A stretch of DNA of 64,000 nucleotides from Nocardia pneumoniae NBRC 100136. GTDB lineage: Bacteria; Actinomycetota; Actinomycetes; Mycobacteriales; Mycobacteriaceae. Position numbers and translations under genes: made by a program. Numbering within the stretch: position 1 is the stretch's first letter; the number at the start of each line of letters is the position of its first letter. Location: positions 124,001 through 188,000 of the forward strand of contig NZ_BAGF01000017.1 in NCBI RefSeq assembly GCF_000308755.1, read 5' to 3'. Of this stretch, positions 1 through 7,932 are shown in pieces. The notes below the pieces were generated by a model, which saw nothing but the letters and a program-made list of their open reading frames with translations, was not told the DNA's origin and ran no database searches.

Positions 1-449
1 GCGAATTCGAGTGCGCCGTCGAAGCGCTCCATCGTCTGGAAGACTTCCGCGCCGAACCACACCGCCGGATCGTGCTCGCAGTGCGGGCCGGATTCGTCCC
101 GGACCACCTCGACCCGCCTCGCGCGCCCGTCGATGCTGAAGGTGGTCACGCCGACCGGCGGCGGCGGAGCGCCGCTGCCCACCCACAACCGGACCGCGTG
201 CACCCGCGCACCCGGACCGAGCAGCGGCTGCGCACGGATGCGCCGTCTCGACCAGGCATGGCGCGATGGCGGCAGCTGGTGGTCCACCGCGGCGCCGGAG
301 TGGTGAGCCGCGGTAACGAACCGTTGCAGGCGCGGCGGAACCGCGCGCCGATATGACTTCCAGGCCCGCGGCGCGGACCCGGCCGCCAGCAGCGACCAGG
401 TGCCGACCGGGCCGAGTGTTTCGATCAGCAGCCAGTGTCCGATGATCAT
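1..449 (-). CDS. Rv3651-like N-terminal domain protein (partial, 3' end outside window)
   Basis: The reverse strand is open from an ATG at 449 to the window edge, about 149 codons. A purine-rich ribosome site (GAGGGGGGAG) lies directly before the start. The product begins MIIGHWLLIETLG and continues with a basic stretch, then HAVRLWVGSG about 100 residues in. This matches my memory of the N-terminal domain of mycobacterial Rv3651 (DUF5593), which opens with a WLLVETLG block and later has a VHVWIG block. Those proteins often carry GAF or PAS-like sensory regions after this domain, but that part is not in the window. The function is unknown. The family call rests on a few short blocks. Confidence 0.55.
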   Translation of the reverse strand, partial: MIIGHWLLIETLGPVGTWSLLAAGSAPRAWKSYRRAVPPRLQRFVTAAHHSGAAVDHQLPPSRHAWSRRRIRAQPLLGPGARVHAVRLWVGSGAPPPPVGVTTFSIDGRARRVEVVRDESGPHCEHDPAVWFGAEVFQTMERFDGALEF

Positions 450-586
450 GCTCCCCCCTCACCCCTGATCGAACCCTACTGCCACAGCCAGGCGGATAGC
501 CAGTGAAATGTGGTCGAAAACCGGTCGCGCGGCCGACCGAGCGCGCCGGTGGTCATGGGCCGACGCTGCGGGGTTAGGCTCGCGCG

Positions 587-1147
587 GTGGACACCCCGTT
601 GCGGCTCGAGGTCATCGTGGCCAGCGTGCGTCCGGAGCGGTTCGCTCCGGTGGTCGCCGACTGGTTTCTGCGCACGCTGCGCGCCCATGCCGAATTCGAG
701 ACGGGCGTCATCGATCTGGCGCACACTCCGCTGCCGACCGATCTCACCGAGACCGAGCAGACCGTGGCCTACCGTGCTCGACTGCGCGCGGCGGACGCTT
801 TCGTGGTGGTCACCTCCGAATACAACCACGGCTACCCGGCCTCGCTGAAGACCGCGTTCGACACCGCCAAACACGAATGGCGCGCCAAACCCATCGCTTT
901 CGTCTCCTATGGCGGCCTTTCCGGCGGGTTGCGCGCGGTGGAGCAGCTGCGTCAGGTCGTCGCCGAGATTCACATGGTCTCGATTCGCGAGACGGTCAGT
1001 TTCCATCAGGCCAAGAAGCGATTCGACGACGCGGGCGAGACCAGCGACGGCGCCGCGATCGACGCCGCCGCACGGATGCTGCGCCAATTGGCCTGGTGGG
1101 CGCGCACTTTGCGGGCCGCGCGGGCCGCCGACCCGTATCCCGGCTAG
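587..1147 (+). CDS. NADPH-dependent FMN reductase family protein
   Basis: This 186-residue protein has the flavodoxin-like fold typical of NAD(P)H-dependent FMN reductases and quinone reductases. The N-terminal strand and phosphate loop read LEVIVASVRPERFAPVVADW. A central SEYNHGYPASLKTAFD block, followed by FVSYGGLSGG, is the usual FMN-contacting part of the family. It probably transfers electrons from NAD(P)H to flavin or quinone substrates in the cytoplasm. The GTG start at 587 is chosen because family members begin just before this first strand. The stop lies only four bases from the stop of the convergent eccE gene, so transcription from both sides meets here. The physiological substrate cannot be told from sequence. 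Confidence 0.85.
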   Translation: MDTPLRLEVIVASVRPERFAPVVADWFLRTLRAHAEFETGVIDLAHTPLPTDLTETEQTVAYRARLRAADAFVVVTSEYNHGYPASLKTAFDTAKHEWRAKPIAFVSYGGLSGGLRAVEQLRQVVAEIHMVSIRETVSFHQAKKRFDDAGETSDGAAIDAAARMLRQLAWWARTLRAARAADPYPG

Positions 1148-1151
1148 CTCG

Positions 1152-2795
1152 TTACATGGCGGGCACGGCACGGCGGCCGCGCGGCTGACCGATATAGGTG
1201 GCCTCGCGCGGGATCGACACCAGCGTCAGGTCGACCTGTGCGGTGCCGGTGCGCAGGATCACGTGGTTGCCGATCGCCCCGGGCTGGTGAATGGACAGGT
1301 CGGGGCGGGTGCCGGGCCAGCCCATCGGATCACCCGTCACATAGATGGTGGTGACGCCCGCGTGCGGCGCGGGTGCGAGTACGCCGTCCACCACCGTGGC
1401 GGTGAATCCCGCATCGGACTGGTGAGTTTCGACCGCGATGGTCAGCCGCTCGGGATTGCCGATCGTCGTGACCAGGTTCTCCCACGCCTGCGCCCGGTCG
1501 GTGCGGATGAGGATCCGCTCGCCGACCGCGAGCGCCCGAAACACCAGCTGCTGCGCCAAGTACAGCTCGCCCGCGACGTACACCGTCGAGATGCCCGCGC
1601 CGACGATACGGACCGCGACGCCGTTTCCCTCGTCGTCCGAGCCGATCAGCTGGCCGCAGCCGGAGGAAGGCAGGTGCAGCACGTCGAGCACGTCGATGGG
1701 GTACTCGATCATCGGAACGGTGTCGTCCAGATCGGGGATGGCGATCGGCAGATGGGCGAGCAGTCCATCGCGGTGGCGTCCGTTCATCGAGACCATGCCC
1801 GGCAACTCCGCGCGCTCCGGCAGCTCCCGCGCGGTCAGTCGCCACGCGGCGCCGATGTTCACCGACTCGGCCGAACTGCCCGGGCGCAGCCGCACCGCCA
1901 CCGTGGTACCGCGCGACGGCGGCACCCACAGCTGGGCGAGCAGGTCGGAGCTGAGTCGCTTGGGGTCGACGCCGCTGCCGATGTTCACGTTGTTGCCGAT
2001 TTCGGCGTAGCGCCAGCGGTGTTCGAGGGTCCGCGGGTCGTAACCGCCGGTGATCTGCAGGACCGCCTTGCGGATCTCGGGCGCGGTCAGGATGCGGGCG
2101 TTGCAGTCGGCGTCCTCGAGCGTGCGCATGATGCGCTGGGTGGCGATGGTGACCGCACGCGAGGCGCCCTCGGCCCCGCCGCCGCGCCGGGCCGTGGCCT
2201 CCGGGCAGGCCACGGCGTCGAAGCTGATCGCAAGCCACACCGTGCGGTGCGCTGTGGCGGGCAGCGGGCCGAGCAGCGATTCGTAGATCGGGCCCGCGGG
2301 CGTGCCGGAGCGGCTGCGGTGCCCGTGGCTGATGATGTCGATGCCGCTGAGCAGGATGTCGTGCTGGTTCAGGCATTTCGCCAGCTCGGGCAGCGGAAGC
2401 AGGTGCGAGGCGTGCACCGTGGTGCGGCCGATCCTGGTCAGGCCGCCCGGCGGGGGCAGCACCTCGACCACCGTCACCACCCGGCTGCCGTCCCAGAACA
2501 GGCCGAGCGAACGTCCGTCCGTGCCGCGGTAGTCGATCGTGTCGCCGATCTCGTACTCGCGGTGGGTGAGATAGCGCCACCAGGTGGTGATCCAGTCCAG
2601 CAGGGTACGTTTGGCGACGGGGATGAGCGGGATCGCCGTCACGACCACCGCCACGCCGAGCGCGGGCAGTCCCGGCAGACCGGCGAGCAGCGCGACCGTT
2701 CCGGCGATCAATCCGATGATCTGCGCGATCAGCAGGTTCTGCATCGAGATGCGCCCGAGCAGCGGTCGTGGTCCCGCGCCGGCCGGTTCCGCCAT
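1152..2795 (-). CDS. eccE: Type VII secretion protein EccE
   Basis: EccE is the outer-rim membrane component of ESX (type VII) secretion complexes. The 547-residue product has two N-terminal hydrophobic segments (about residues 17-60, including AQIIGLIAGTVALLAGLPGL and a following VVVTAIPLIPVA) and then a soluble domain with the family pattern ending in a DLTLVSIPREATYIGQPRG tail. The reading frame is open 132 bases further upstream. I chose the ATG at 2795 because GGGGGA lies five bases before it; the adjacent ATG at 2798 is possible. The gene runs divergently from eccB with a 112-base shared promoter region. M. tuberculosis ESX-4 lacks eccE, whereas ESX-4 loci of M. abscessus and relatives keep it, so this locus is of the complete type. 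Confidence 0.85.
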   Translation of the reverse strand: MAEPAGAGPRPLLGRISMQNLLIAQIIGLIAGTVALLAGLPGLPALGVAVVVTAIPLIPVAKRTLLDWITTWWRYLTHREYEIGDTIDYRGTDGRSLGLFWDGSRVVTVVEVLPPPGGLTRIGRTTVHASHLLPLPELAKCLNQHDILLSGIDIISHGHRSRSGTPAGPIYESLLGPLPATAHRTVWLAISFDAVACPEATARRGGGAEGASRAVTIATQRIMRTLEDADCNARILTAPEIRKAVLQITGGYDPRTLEHRWRYAEIGNNVNIGSGVDPKRLSSDLLAQLWVPPSRGTTVAVRLRPGSSAESVNIGAAWRLTARELPERAELPGMVSMNGRHRDGLLAHLPIAIPDLDDTVPMIEYPIDVLDVLHLPSSGCGQLIGSDDEGNGVAVRIVGAGISTVYVAGELYLAQQLVFRALAVGERILIRTDRAQAWENLVTTIGNPERLTIAVETHQSDAGFTATVVDGVLAPAPHAGVTTIYVTGDPMGWPGTRPDLSIHQPGAIGNHVILRTGTAQVDLTLVSIPREATYIGQPRGRRAVPAM

Positions 2796-2907
2796 CATCG
2801 TCCCCCATGTACCCGGTGTCGGCCGATTTGTCGTGGCCGAGCTGAACAAGAGTCCTCGGGAACTGTACTGTGTTCGGCGAACGCGAGCACTGTTCGGGGG
2901 AGGAATA

Positions 2908-4398
2908 ATGCCTTCAAAACCCACCACACGCTGGCAGGTGAGCGGCTACCGCTTTCTGGTCCGGCGGATGGAGCACGCCTTGGTGCGCCGGGACGTGCGA
3001 ATGCTGCACGACCCCATGCGTTCCCAATCCCGCGCGTATGCGGCCGGTCTGATCCTGGCGTGTGTCGTGCTGGCCGGTTGCGGCGTGCTGGCGTTGCTGC
3101 GCCCGCAGGACAAGATCGGCGACAACAAGATCCTGATCGGCAAGGATTCCGGCGCCGTCTACGTGGTGCTCGACGACGTGGTGCACCCGGCCCTCAACTT
3201 GGCCTCGGCGCGGCTGGCCGCGGGCGAGGCGGCCAAGCCCGCGATCGTGAAGGAATCGGAGCTGGGCAAGAAGCCGCGCGGCCAATTGATCGGCATCCCA
3301 GGCGCTCCCGGCTCGCTGCACTTCGACAAGGAGGGCAAGGGCCGGGTCTGGACGGTGTGCGACTCGCTGAAGACCGACGGCAGCGACGAGCGCAGCAGCT
3401 CGGTGCTGATCGGCGATCTGGAGCTGGGTGACAAGGCCGCGCCGATGGGCAAGGACAAGGCGCTGCTGGTGAAGGGCAAGGACGCGGTTTATCTGGTCTG
3501 GAACAAGACCCGCGCCCGTGTCGACATGAACGACCCGTTCGTGACCGGACCGCTGAACATTCGGGGGATGACCCCACGGCCGATCAGCGAGGGCCTGCTC
3601 AACGCGATTCCCGAGGTGGATCCGATCATCCCGCCCAAGATCACCGATCCAGGGGGGCAACCGTACGGGTATTCGATCAACGGCTTGAAGATCGGCACAG
3701 TCGTCCAGCTCGATGGCAAAGCCAATCAGAATTACGTCCTGCTGCGCGACGGTCTGCAGGCCATCAGTCCGTTCACCGCCGAAGTGATCCGTGGCTCGCA
3801 GCGCAACCCCGACCACGGCACCGCCATCGAATCTTTCGACAAGACCAACGCGCCGGAGTCGAGGGCATTGAACGTCGATACCTACCCCGAGACCGCGCCG
3901 ACGATCATCCAGCCCAAGGCGCGCCCGGTGAGCTGCTTGTCGTGGAAACCGATTCCGGGCGTGGCGGGCAACACCGATGTCGCGGTGCGGGCGGAGCTGT
4001 CGTTCATCGACGGTAGCGATCTGCCGATGTCCAGCGACGCCAAGCTGGTTCCGCTCGCGCAGGCCGACGGCAAGGGCGACAACGTCGACTCCGTGTACTT
4101 CCGTCCTGGTTCGGGCGCGTTCGTCCAGACCACCGGCATCGAACCGGACAGCAGGCGCAAGGACAGCATGTTCTACGTGGCCGACACCGGTGTTCGCTTC
4201 GGCATCAAGGACAATGAGGCTGCGAAGGCGCTCGGCATGGACGCCGAATCCGGTGTCAAACCCGAACCGGCGCCGTGGCCGATCGTCGGCTTGCTTGCCA
4301 GCGGACCGACGATGGGCCGTGACGCGGCCATGGTCGCCCACGACGGCGTCGCCCCGGATTCCGCACCCGCCAAGCAGCCGGTCGCCTCAGCGAAGTAG
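2908..4398 (+). CDS. eccB: Type VII secretion protein EccB
   Basis: EccB is the periplasmic-facing core subunit of the ESX membrane complex. The 496-residue product has the standard cytoplasmic start (TTRWQVSGYRFLVRRMEHAL), one transmembrane helix at about residues 47-66 (GLILACVVLAGCGVLALL), and a long extracytoplasmic domain. The family's two conserved cysteines are present (VWTVCDSL and RPVSCLSW) and presumably form a disulfide. GGGGGAGGAATA before the ATG at 2908 supports the start. The frame stays open upstream to 2584, but that part is antisense to eccE and lacks family similarity. It is transcribed divergently from eccE and is separated from mycP, eccD and eccC by a 10-kb accessory island. 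Confidence 0.93.
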   Translation: MPSKPTTRWQVSGYRFLVRRMEHALVRRDVRMLHDPMRSQSRAYAAGLILACVVLAGCGVLALLRPQDKIGDNKILIGKDSGAVYVVLDDVVHPALNLASARLAAGEAAKPAIVKESELGKKPRGQLIGIPGAPGSLHFDKEGKGRVWTVCDSLKTDGSDERSSSVLIGDLELGDKAAPMGKDKALLVKGKDAVYLVWNKTRARVDMNDPFVTGPLNIRGMTPRPISEGLLNAIPEVDPIIPPKITDPGGQPYGYSINGLKIGTVVQLDGKANQNYVLLRDGLQAISPFTAEVIRGSQRNPDHGTAIESFDKTNAPESRALNVDTYPETAPTIIQPKARPVSCLSWKPIPGVAGNTDVAVRAELSFIDGSDLPMSSDAKLVPLAQADGKGDNVDSVYFRPGSGAFVQTTGIEPDSRRKDSMFYVADTGVRFGIKDNEAAKALGMDAESGVKPEPAPWPIVGLLASGPTMGRDAAMVAHDGVAPDSAPAKQPVASAK

Positions 4399-4478
4399 TC
4401 GATCCGCCAGCGGTGCCGAGGGGTTCCCGCATGATCGCGTGCGCCAGCGGTCGAGGAGATCGGCGGGGACTGTGGGGT

Positions 4479-4781
4479 TCACCGGAAGTACCTCGCTGGT
4501 TTCATGTGCCCGGCATCGATGAGCACTTCGATGGCTGCGGCTTTGGCGGCGCAAGTGCGGGCGTCGCAGTCCATGTGGTCCTGCGTCACCCAGTGGGCTT
4601 CGTCCACCGGGTACGGCCTGCGCGGTGCGGCGTGGGGTCCTACGCGTTCCCGGATTTCGCCGGTGTGGTCGGGCAACCGGGATGCGTTGTCGATCAGCCA
4701 GGGCAGAAACCAGAACAGCAGGATGAGTAGTCCGGCGACGGCGGCTGTGACGATCAATACGACTGCGAGTTCTGCGGGCAC
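4479..4781 (-). CDS. Small single-pass membrane protein, unknown function
   Basis: This 100-residue product starts at a GTG whose first base is the last base of the upstream stop codon (TAGTG), a sign of coupled translation with the gene before it. Residues 4-27 form one strong transmembrane helix (LAVVLIVTAAVAGLLILLFWFLPWL). The rest is a polar tail with two cysteines (HMDCDARTC) and an ending HMKPARYFR. I do not recognise the family. The open frame runs farther upstream, but that region overlaps the preceding gene in another frame and has the Arg/Ala/Pro-rich look of a shadow frame. Confidence 0.55.
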   Translation of the reverse strand: MPAELAVVLIVTAAVAGLLILLFWFLPWLIDNASRLPDHTGEIRERVGPHAAPRRPYPVDEAHWVTQDHMDCDARTCAAKAAAIEVLIDAGHMKPARYFR

Positions 4782-5143
4782 TACCGCCCACTTCCGTCGG
4801 ATGGTTTGTAGGCGAGTGCCCAGTCGTATTCCGGGGTGATGGTGATCAGGGAACAGGCTCGGCAGATGCGGCCGGGGCCGCCGATGTGTTCGAGGGTCGG
4901 CGTGATCACCGCGGCGATATCGAGGCGGCGCACGACGATCAGCAGCCGGTGCATCGGGTCGTCGATATCGGGGCTCATGCGCACGGTCCGCCCCAGGTCG
5001 TAGCCGAGCCTGGTAGCCAGTGACAGGATCGCCTGCTCGTCTCGCTGCCACGCCTGCCCACTCACGTCGTCTCGTAGGTAACCCAGCGCCTTGGGGCGGA
5101 CCTGTGCGGTGTGCGGCTGGGGTGCGATGCGTGGCCGTGTCAT
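4781..5143 (-). CDS. Small resolvase-like hypothetical protein
   Basis: This 120-residue product starts at an ATG (5143) with GAAGGA six bases upstream. Its N-terminal half (ALGYLRDDVSGQAWQRDEQ, then a helix reaching RLGYDLGRTV) recalls the start of serine recombinases, in which a YxR strand is followed by a helix carrying Q and L positions. The catalytic serine context is missing, so recombinase activity is unlikely. The C-terminal half contains RICRACSLIT with a CxxC pair. It overlaps the following membrane protein by one base and is probably co-transcribed with it. I infer only a distant structural likeness; the function is unknown. Confidence 0.5.
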   Translation of the reverse strand: MTRPRIAPQPHTAQVRPKALGYLRDDVSGQAWQRDEQAILSLATRLGYDLGRTVRMSPDIDDPMHRLLIVVRRLDIAAVITPTLEHIGGPGRICRACSLITITPEYDWALAYKPSDGSGR

Positions 5144-5494
5144 GCGGTGTCCTTCACGTCGACGGGAATTGACCGTCCGGCGCCGCGGGCTTACGCGCAT
5201 TGAGCGTAACCTTGTGCGGTCGATGTGCCCAAGAGATGGCATCGGCCCGGCGCCGGACCATCGATAGCGTCGGCCGCCGCAGACGGTGCGGCGACAGTGT
5301 CGGCTGACCGGCACGATTGCGCGATTTCTGCTGTTTGCGCCACGAGTTGTGGTGCCAAGAGCGGAGTGCCGGGGTTTGCATATCCGGGTGACACGCAAGG
5401 CATCGTGGTCTGATGATCGAAAGCCGCTGAATCTCAGGAATATTCATCGATCAGGTGTGGACGCCTTCATCTGATTCCCGGTACTCTCCGGCGT
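5144..5494. other. Intergenic region with divergent promoters, no gene seen
   Basis: This 351-base gap separates the reverse-strand resolvase-like gene from the forward WXG100 pair. Short open frames occur but lack ribosome sites and recognisable products. It should carry promoters in both directions. I could not pick a convincing -35/-10 pair by eye. Confidence 0.5.
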
Positions 5495-5833
5495 ATGAGC
5501 GACGGGGGGAGTCCGGGACCTGGTCCGAGCTTGTCGGTTGTGCCGGAGAAGGTGCGCGAGGTAGGCCAGTACGTCTACGACGTGGCCGAAGCCCTGCGCT
5601 CGGCGCTGGATTCCGCTGCCAAGGACGTGGATTCGCTGGTCAATGGTTCCTGGACTGGTGATCTGGCAGCTGAATTCGGCCAAGGGTGGACCGAAGTCCG
5701 TGACGGCGGCGTCCAGATCATCACCGCGCTGACCGGCATGGCCGAAAAGCTCGGTGTCACCGCCGACACCTACCAGGCCCGCGACGAGAACACCGCCACC
5801 GCCCTGAACACCTCCAGCCTGGATCTGCCATGA
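5495..5833 (+). CDS. WXG100-type ESX secreted protein
   Basis: This 112-residue protein has the helix-turn-helix hairpin of WXG100 proteins. The turn motif is W53-T-G55 (NGSWTGDLAAEF), and a C-terminal YQARD at about residues 91-95 fits the YxxxD/E export signal of ESX substrates. The N-terminus has a short Gly/Pro-rich leader. The next gene overlaps it by four bases (ATGA), giving the usual bicistronic WXG100 pair whose products form a heterodimer. The order of two small WXG proteins, a large toxin-like protein, then a small partner resembles esxF-esxE-cpnT-ift of M. tuberculosis. Export through the ESX complex encoded around it is inferred. Confidence 0.85.
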   Translation: MSDGGSPGPGPSLSVVPEKVREVGQYVYDVAEALRSALDSAAKDVDSLVNGSWTGDLAAEFGQGWTEVRDGGVQIITALTGMAEKLGVTADTYQARDENTATALNTSSLDLP

Positions 5834-6129
5834 GCTCGCAGTTCTCCGTCGACCTCGACCACCTCGACCAGATCGTCGCCCGCCTGTCCGGTCTTGCCGG
5901 ATTCATCGCCGACCACCTCGACGAAATCGACGGCAAAGTCGCGACCCTGCAGGGCAGCGGCTGGGAAAGTGTTGCTGCCCAGGCGTATGCCGACGCGCAC
6001 CGCCAATGGGCCATCGGTGCAAGGGAATTCGCCGAGGGTATCCGCGACATGAGCATGGCTGCCCGGGACGCGCACGGGCGGTATACCACCGCTGTCGCAT
6101 TCAACCGGCAGATGCTACGGGGAGGGTAA
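5830..6129 (+). CDS. WXG100-like ESX protein with variant WES turn
   Basis: This is the second member of the pair, 99 residues long and starting inside the previous stop (ATGA overlap). It is predicted to form two long helices around a turn at G44-W45-E46-S47, where the canonical Gly of WXG is replaced by Ser. Length, partner position and helix pattern (LDQIVARLSGLAGFIADHL, then AAQAYADAHRQW) still fit the WXG100 superfamily. It lacks a clear YxxxD/E signal, as expected if only its partner supplies one for the dimer. The next gene starts five bases after its stop, so all three are probably translated from one message. Confidence 0.8.
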   Translation: MSSQFSVDLDHLDQIVARLSGLAGFIADHLDEIDGKVATLQGSGWESVAAQAYADAHRQWAIGAREFAEGIRDMSMAARDAHGRYTTAVAFNRQMLRGG

Positions 6130-6134
6130 CCGGG

Positions 6135-7454
6135 ATGCGAGTCGACTGGCAGGCGTACTACGACGCCGCCGACAAGTGCCACAAACTCGCCAACGACATC
6201 GCCCTCGCGCTCGGGCCGCTACACCGGACCTTGGTGCACGATTGCGCGAAAATGGCCGGTGACTCTCCGGGCTGTAAAGACTGGGGAGAATCGTATGACA
6301 AGCGCGCTCGAGATCTTGTGCGTTCGACGGCGACGTTGGCGAATGCGCTCACCCGATATGGCGACGTCCTCGCCGCCAACGGCTACAACTACGGCATCTC
6401 CAACAAATCCAACCCGCCACCACCACGCCCCACACCATCCGAGCCGCTGTACGACTCGGGCATGGCAATGCCCGTCAGCTCCATCGGGGACAACGGTGCA
6501 GGTATCGAGTCCACACTCGCCGAGCTGCTCAACGAAGTAATCAAGGAGTTCGGCAAACTCCCCAACGGTCATACCGAGAACCTTGGGAAAGCCCACGACG
6601 CTTGGAAAGCATTTTCCAGTCACACCGCACTGACCGAGGCCTCCTCGCGAGTAGGAAGCATCATCGCCCTCTTCGAGGCCGTCGATGACGACAATGCGCA
6701 GGACATCTTGGGTCACCTGAATGTGCTGAAACGCGGCACCGATGGGATCGCTCAGGCGTCGCTGGCTATCACGGCACCCGTCGGCGAGTATCAGTCCTCG
6801 CTACATTCGATGCGCACCGAACTACAATCCGCGGTCCATGCCGCAGAGGCCACGATCGCGGCCACTGTGGTTGCTGGCGTGGTCCTGGCCGCGTTCAGCT
6901 TCGGCGCCAGCGCCGTCGCTGCCGCAGGAGGTGTGACGGCAGTCGTCGGCAACGCCATCAATGTCATCCGCACCGTGTACACGGGTAGCCGTCTCATCCG
7001 GGTGATCGGCTTGGCCACCGCTGCCGCCGGGGCCGCGGTGGCGGTCAAGGCATTCGACGCCGTCCCCGATTTCAGCTTCGAAAGCGCCCTCGTCACCATC
7101 GCGTCGCTCCCCTTCAAACTCTTCGAGGACGAGTACGCGGACAACATCAACGGCGGCGCCGCCGATGGGCCATTCGCCACCGCTACGCTTACGACGGATC
7201 CCAAGAAGATCGCCAAGCAGTTCGGCGTCCCCAGGGGAGACGTCAATGATGCGATACATGAGTTGAAGAAAGATGCCAAAGAGATTCGAGCCAACGGCAG
7301 GAATAACAATCCAGACGTTGTGGTAGACCTCGAATCGGGAGATGTATACGTGAAACTGCCGGGCGGGCAGGCGTCCGAAGAAAGTATTGGCAACATCCGG
7401 GACTACCTGCCGCGCCAGTATGACGACGAAGGTGGCGACGAAGATGGAGAATGA
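6135..7454 (+). CDS. Large ESX-exported polymorphic-toxin-like protein (CpnT-type architecture)
   Basis: The 439-residue product has three parts. Residues 1-90 form a helical WXG-type domain (DWQAYYDAADKC, later DWGESYDKRARDL). Residues about 225-300 hold two hydrophobic stretches (ATIAATVVAGVVLAAFSFGA and LIRVIGLATAAAGAAVAV) that could insert in a membrane. The C-terminal ~90 residues (from KKIAKQFGVPRGDVNDAI through NPDVVVDLESGDVYVKLPGG) form a compact domain of the kind found at the ends of polymorphic toxins, but I cannot assign a specific toxin family. The preceding WXG100 pair and the following overlapping small gene match a toxin-immunity cassette such as CpnT-IFT. The C-terminal coding region looks lower in GC than the surroundings, as expected for an exchangeable toxin tip. 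Toxin activity is inferred. Confidence 0.6.
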   Translation: MRVDWQAYYDAADKCHKLANDIALALGPLHRTLVHDCAKMAGDSPGCKDWGESYDKRARDLVRSTATLANALTRYGDVLAANGYNYGISNKSNPPPPRPTPSEPLYDSGMAMPVSSIGDNGAGIESTLAELLNEVIKEFGKLPNGHTENLGKAHDAWKAFSSHTALTEASSRVGSIIALFEAVDDDNAQDILGHLNVLKRGTDGIAQASLAITAPVGEYQSSLHSMRTELQSAVHAAEATIAATVVAGVVLAAFSFGASAVAAAGGVTAVVGNAINVIRTVYTGSRLIRVIGLATAAAGAAVAVKAFDAVPDFSFESALVTIASLPFKLFEDEYADNINGGAADGPFATATLTTDPKKIAKQFGVPRGDVNDAIHELKKDAKEIRANGRNNNPDVVVDLESGDVYVKLPGGQASEESIGNIRDYLPRQYDDEGGDEDGE

Positions 7455-7932
7455 CGAGTCTGCTGCAGTAAATCAAGAGATCAGGGCACTGAATGAACGA
7501 TGGAATCGGGAGATTCGAGAACTCGACGATCGATGGATACTGCGGCCGTTGCGGGGAAAACGCGCCGTACGTGTCGAGTGGCGCTCACAGGACATCGAAC
7601 TCGTTCTCGACTCATCGGATCGGATCATTATAGATTACCGAGCCGAGCTCTCGCCTCGATCCTTGGCGCCTGATGATCCCGACAGGAGACTGATCACCGA
7701 TTGGGATCGATCCTTCGTTGAGCAGATCATCACGTCAGAGATTTTGTCGGCTGTAGCGTTCAAATCCGGTGACCTACGACTTGGGTTCCGCAACGGATGG
7801 AATCTGTTCACGTACCGGAAGCGTTCTGACAAGCCTACTGTCGTATATTCAGGCGATCAGACGATGTGGAGCATTTCGGGGATCGGAGAAGATCCCGGCT
7901 ATCCCATACGGTCCGTGAACCGTGATTCGTAA
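7444..7932 (+). CDS. Probable immunity protein (DUF6188-like)
   Basis: This 162-residue protein starts at an ATG that overlaps the end of the toxin-like gene by 11 bases, with GAAGGTGG upstream. It has an N-terminal helix rich in Arg and Glu (EIRALNERWNREIRELDDRW), then alternating strands with the pattern LRGKRAVRVEWRSQDIELVL and a later FKSGDLRLGF, ending near MWSISGIG. That order resembles DUF6188 proteins, several of which sit beside ESX genes. Position, overlap and size suggest that it neutralises the toxin encoded upstream. Its base composition is visibly less GC-rich than the backbone. The immunity role is inferred from context. Confidence 0.5.
   Translation: MENDESAAVNQEIRALNERWNREIRELDDRWILRPLRGKRAVRVEWRSQDIELVLDSSDRIIIDYRAELSPRSLAPDDPDRRLITDWDRSFVEQIITSEILSAVAFKSGDLRLGFRNGWNLFTYRKRSDKPTVVYSGDQTMWSISGIGEDPGYPIRSVNRDS

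Noticed and set aside
1330..2808. Long reverse frame of 492 codons inside eccE
   Set aside because: Arg/His/Pro/Gly-rich shadow of eccE in another frame; no family pattern.
909..3431. 840-codon forward frame opposite eccE
   Set aside because: Antisense to eccE and out of frame with eccB; typical high-GC shadow rich in Arg, Asp and Gly.
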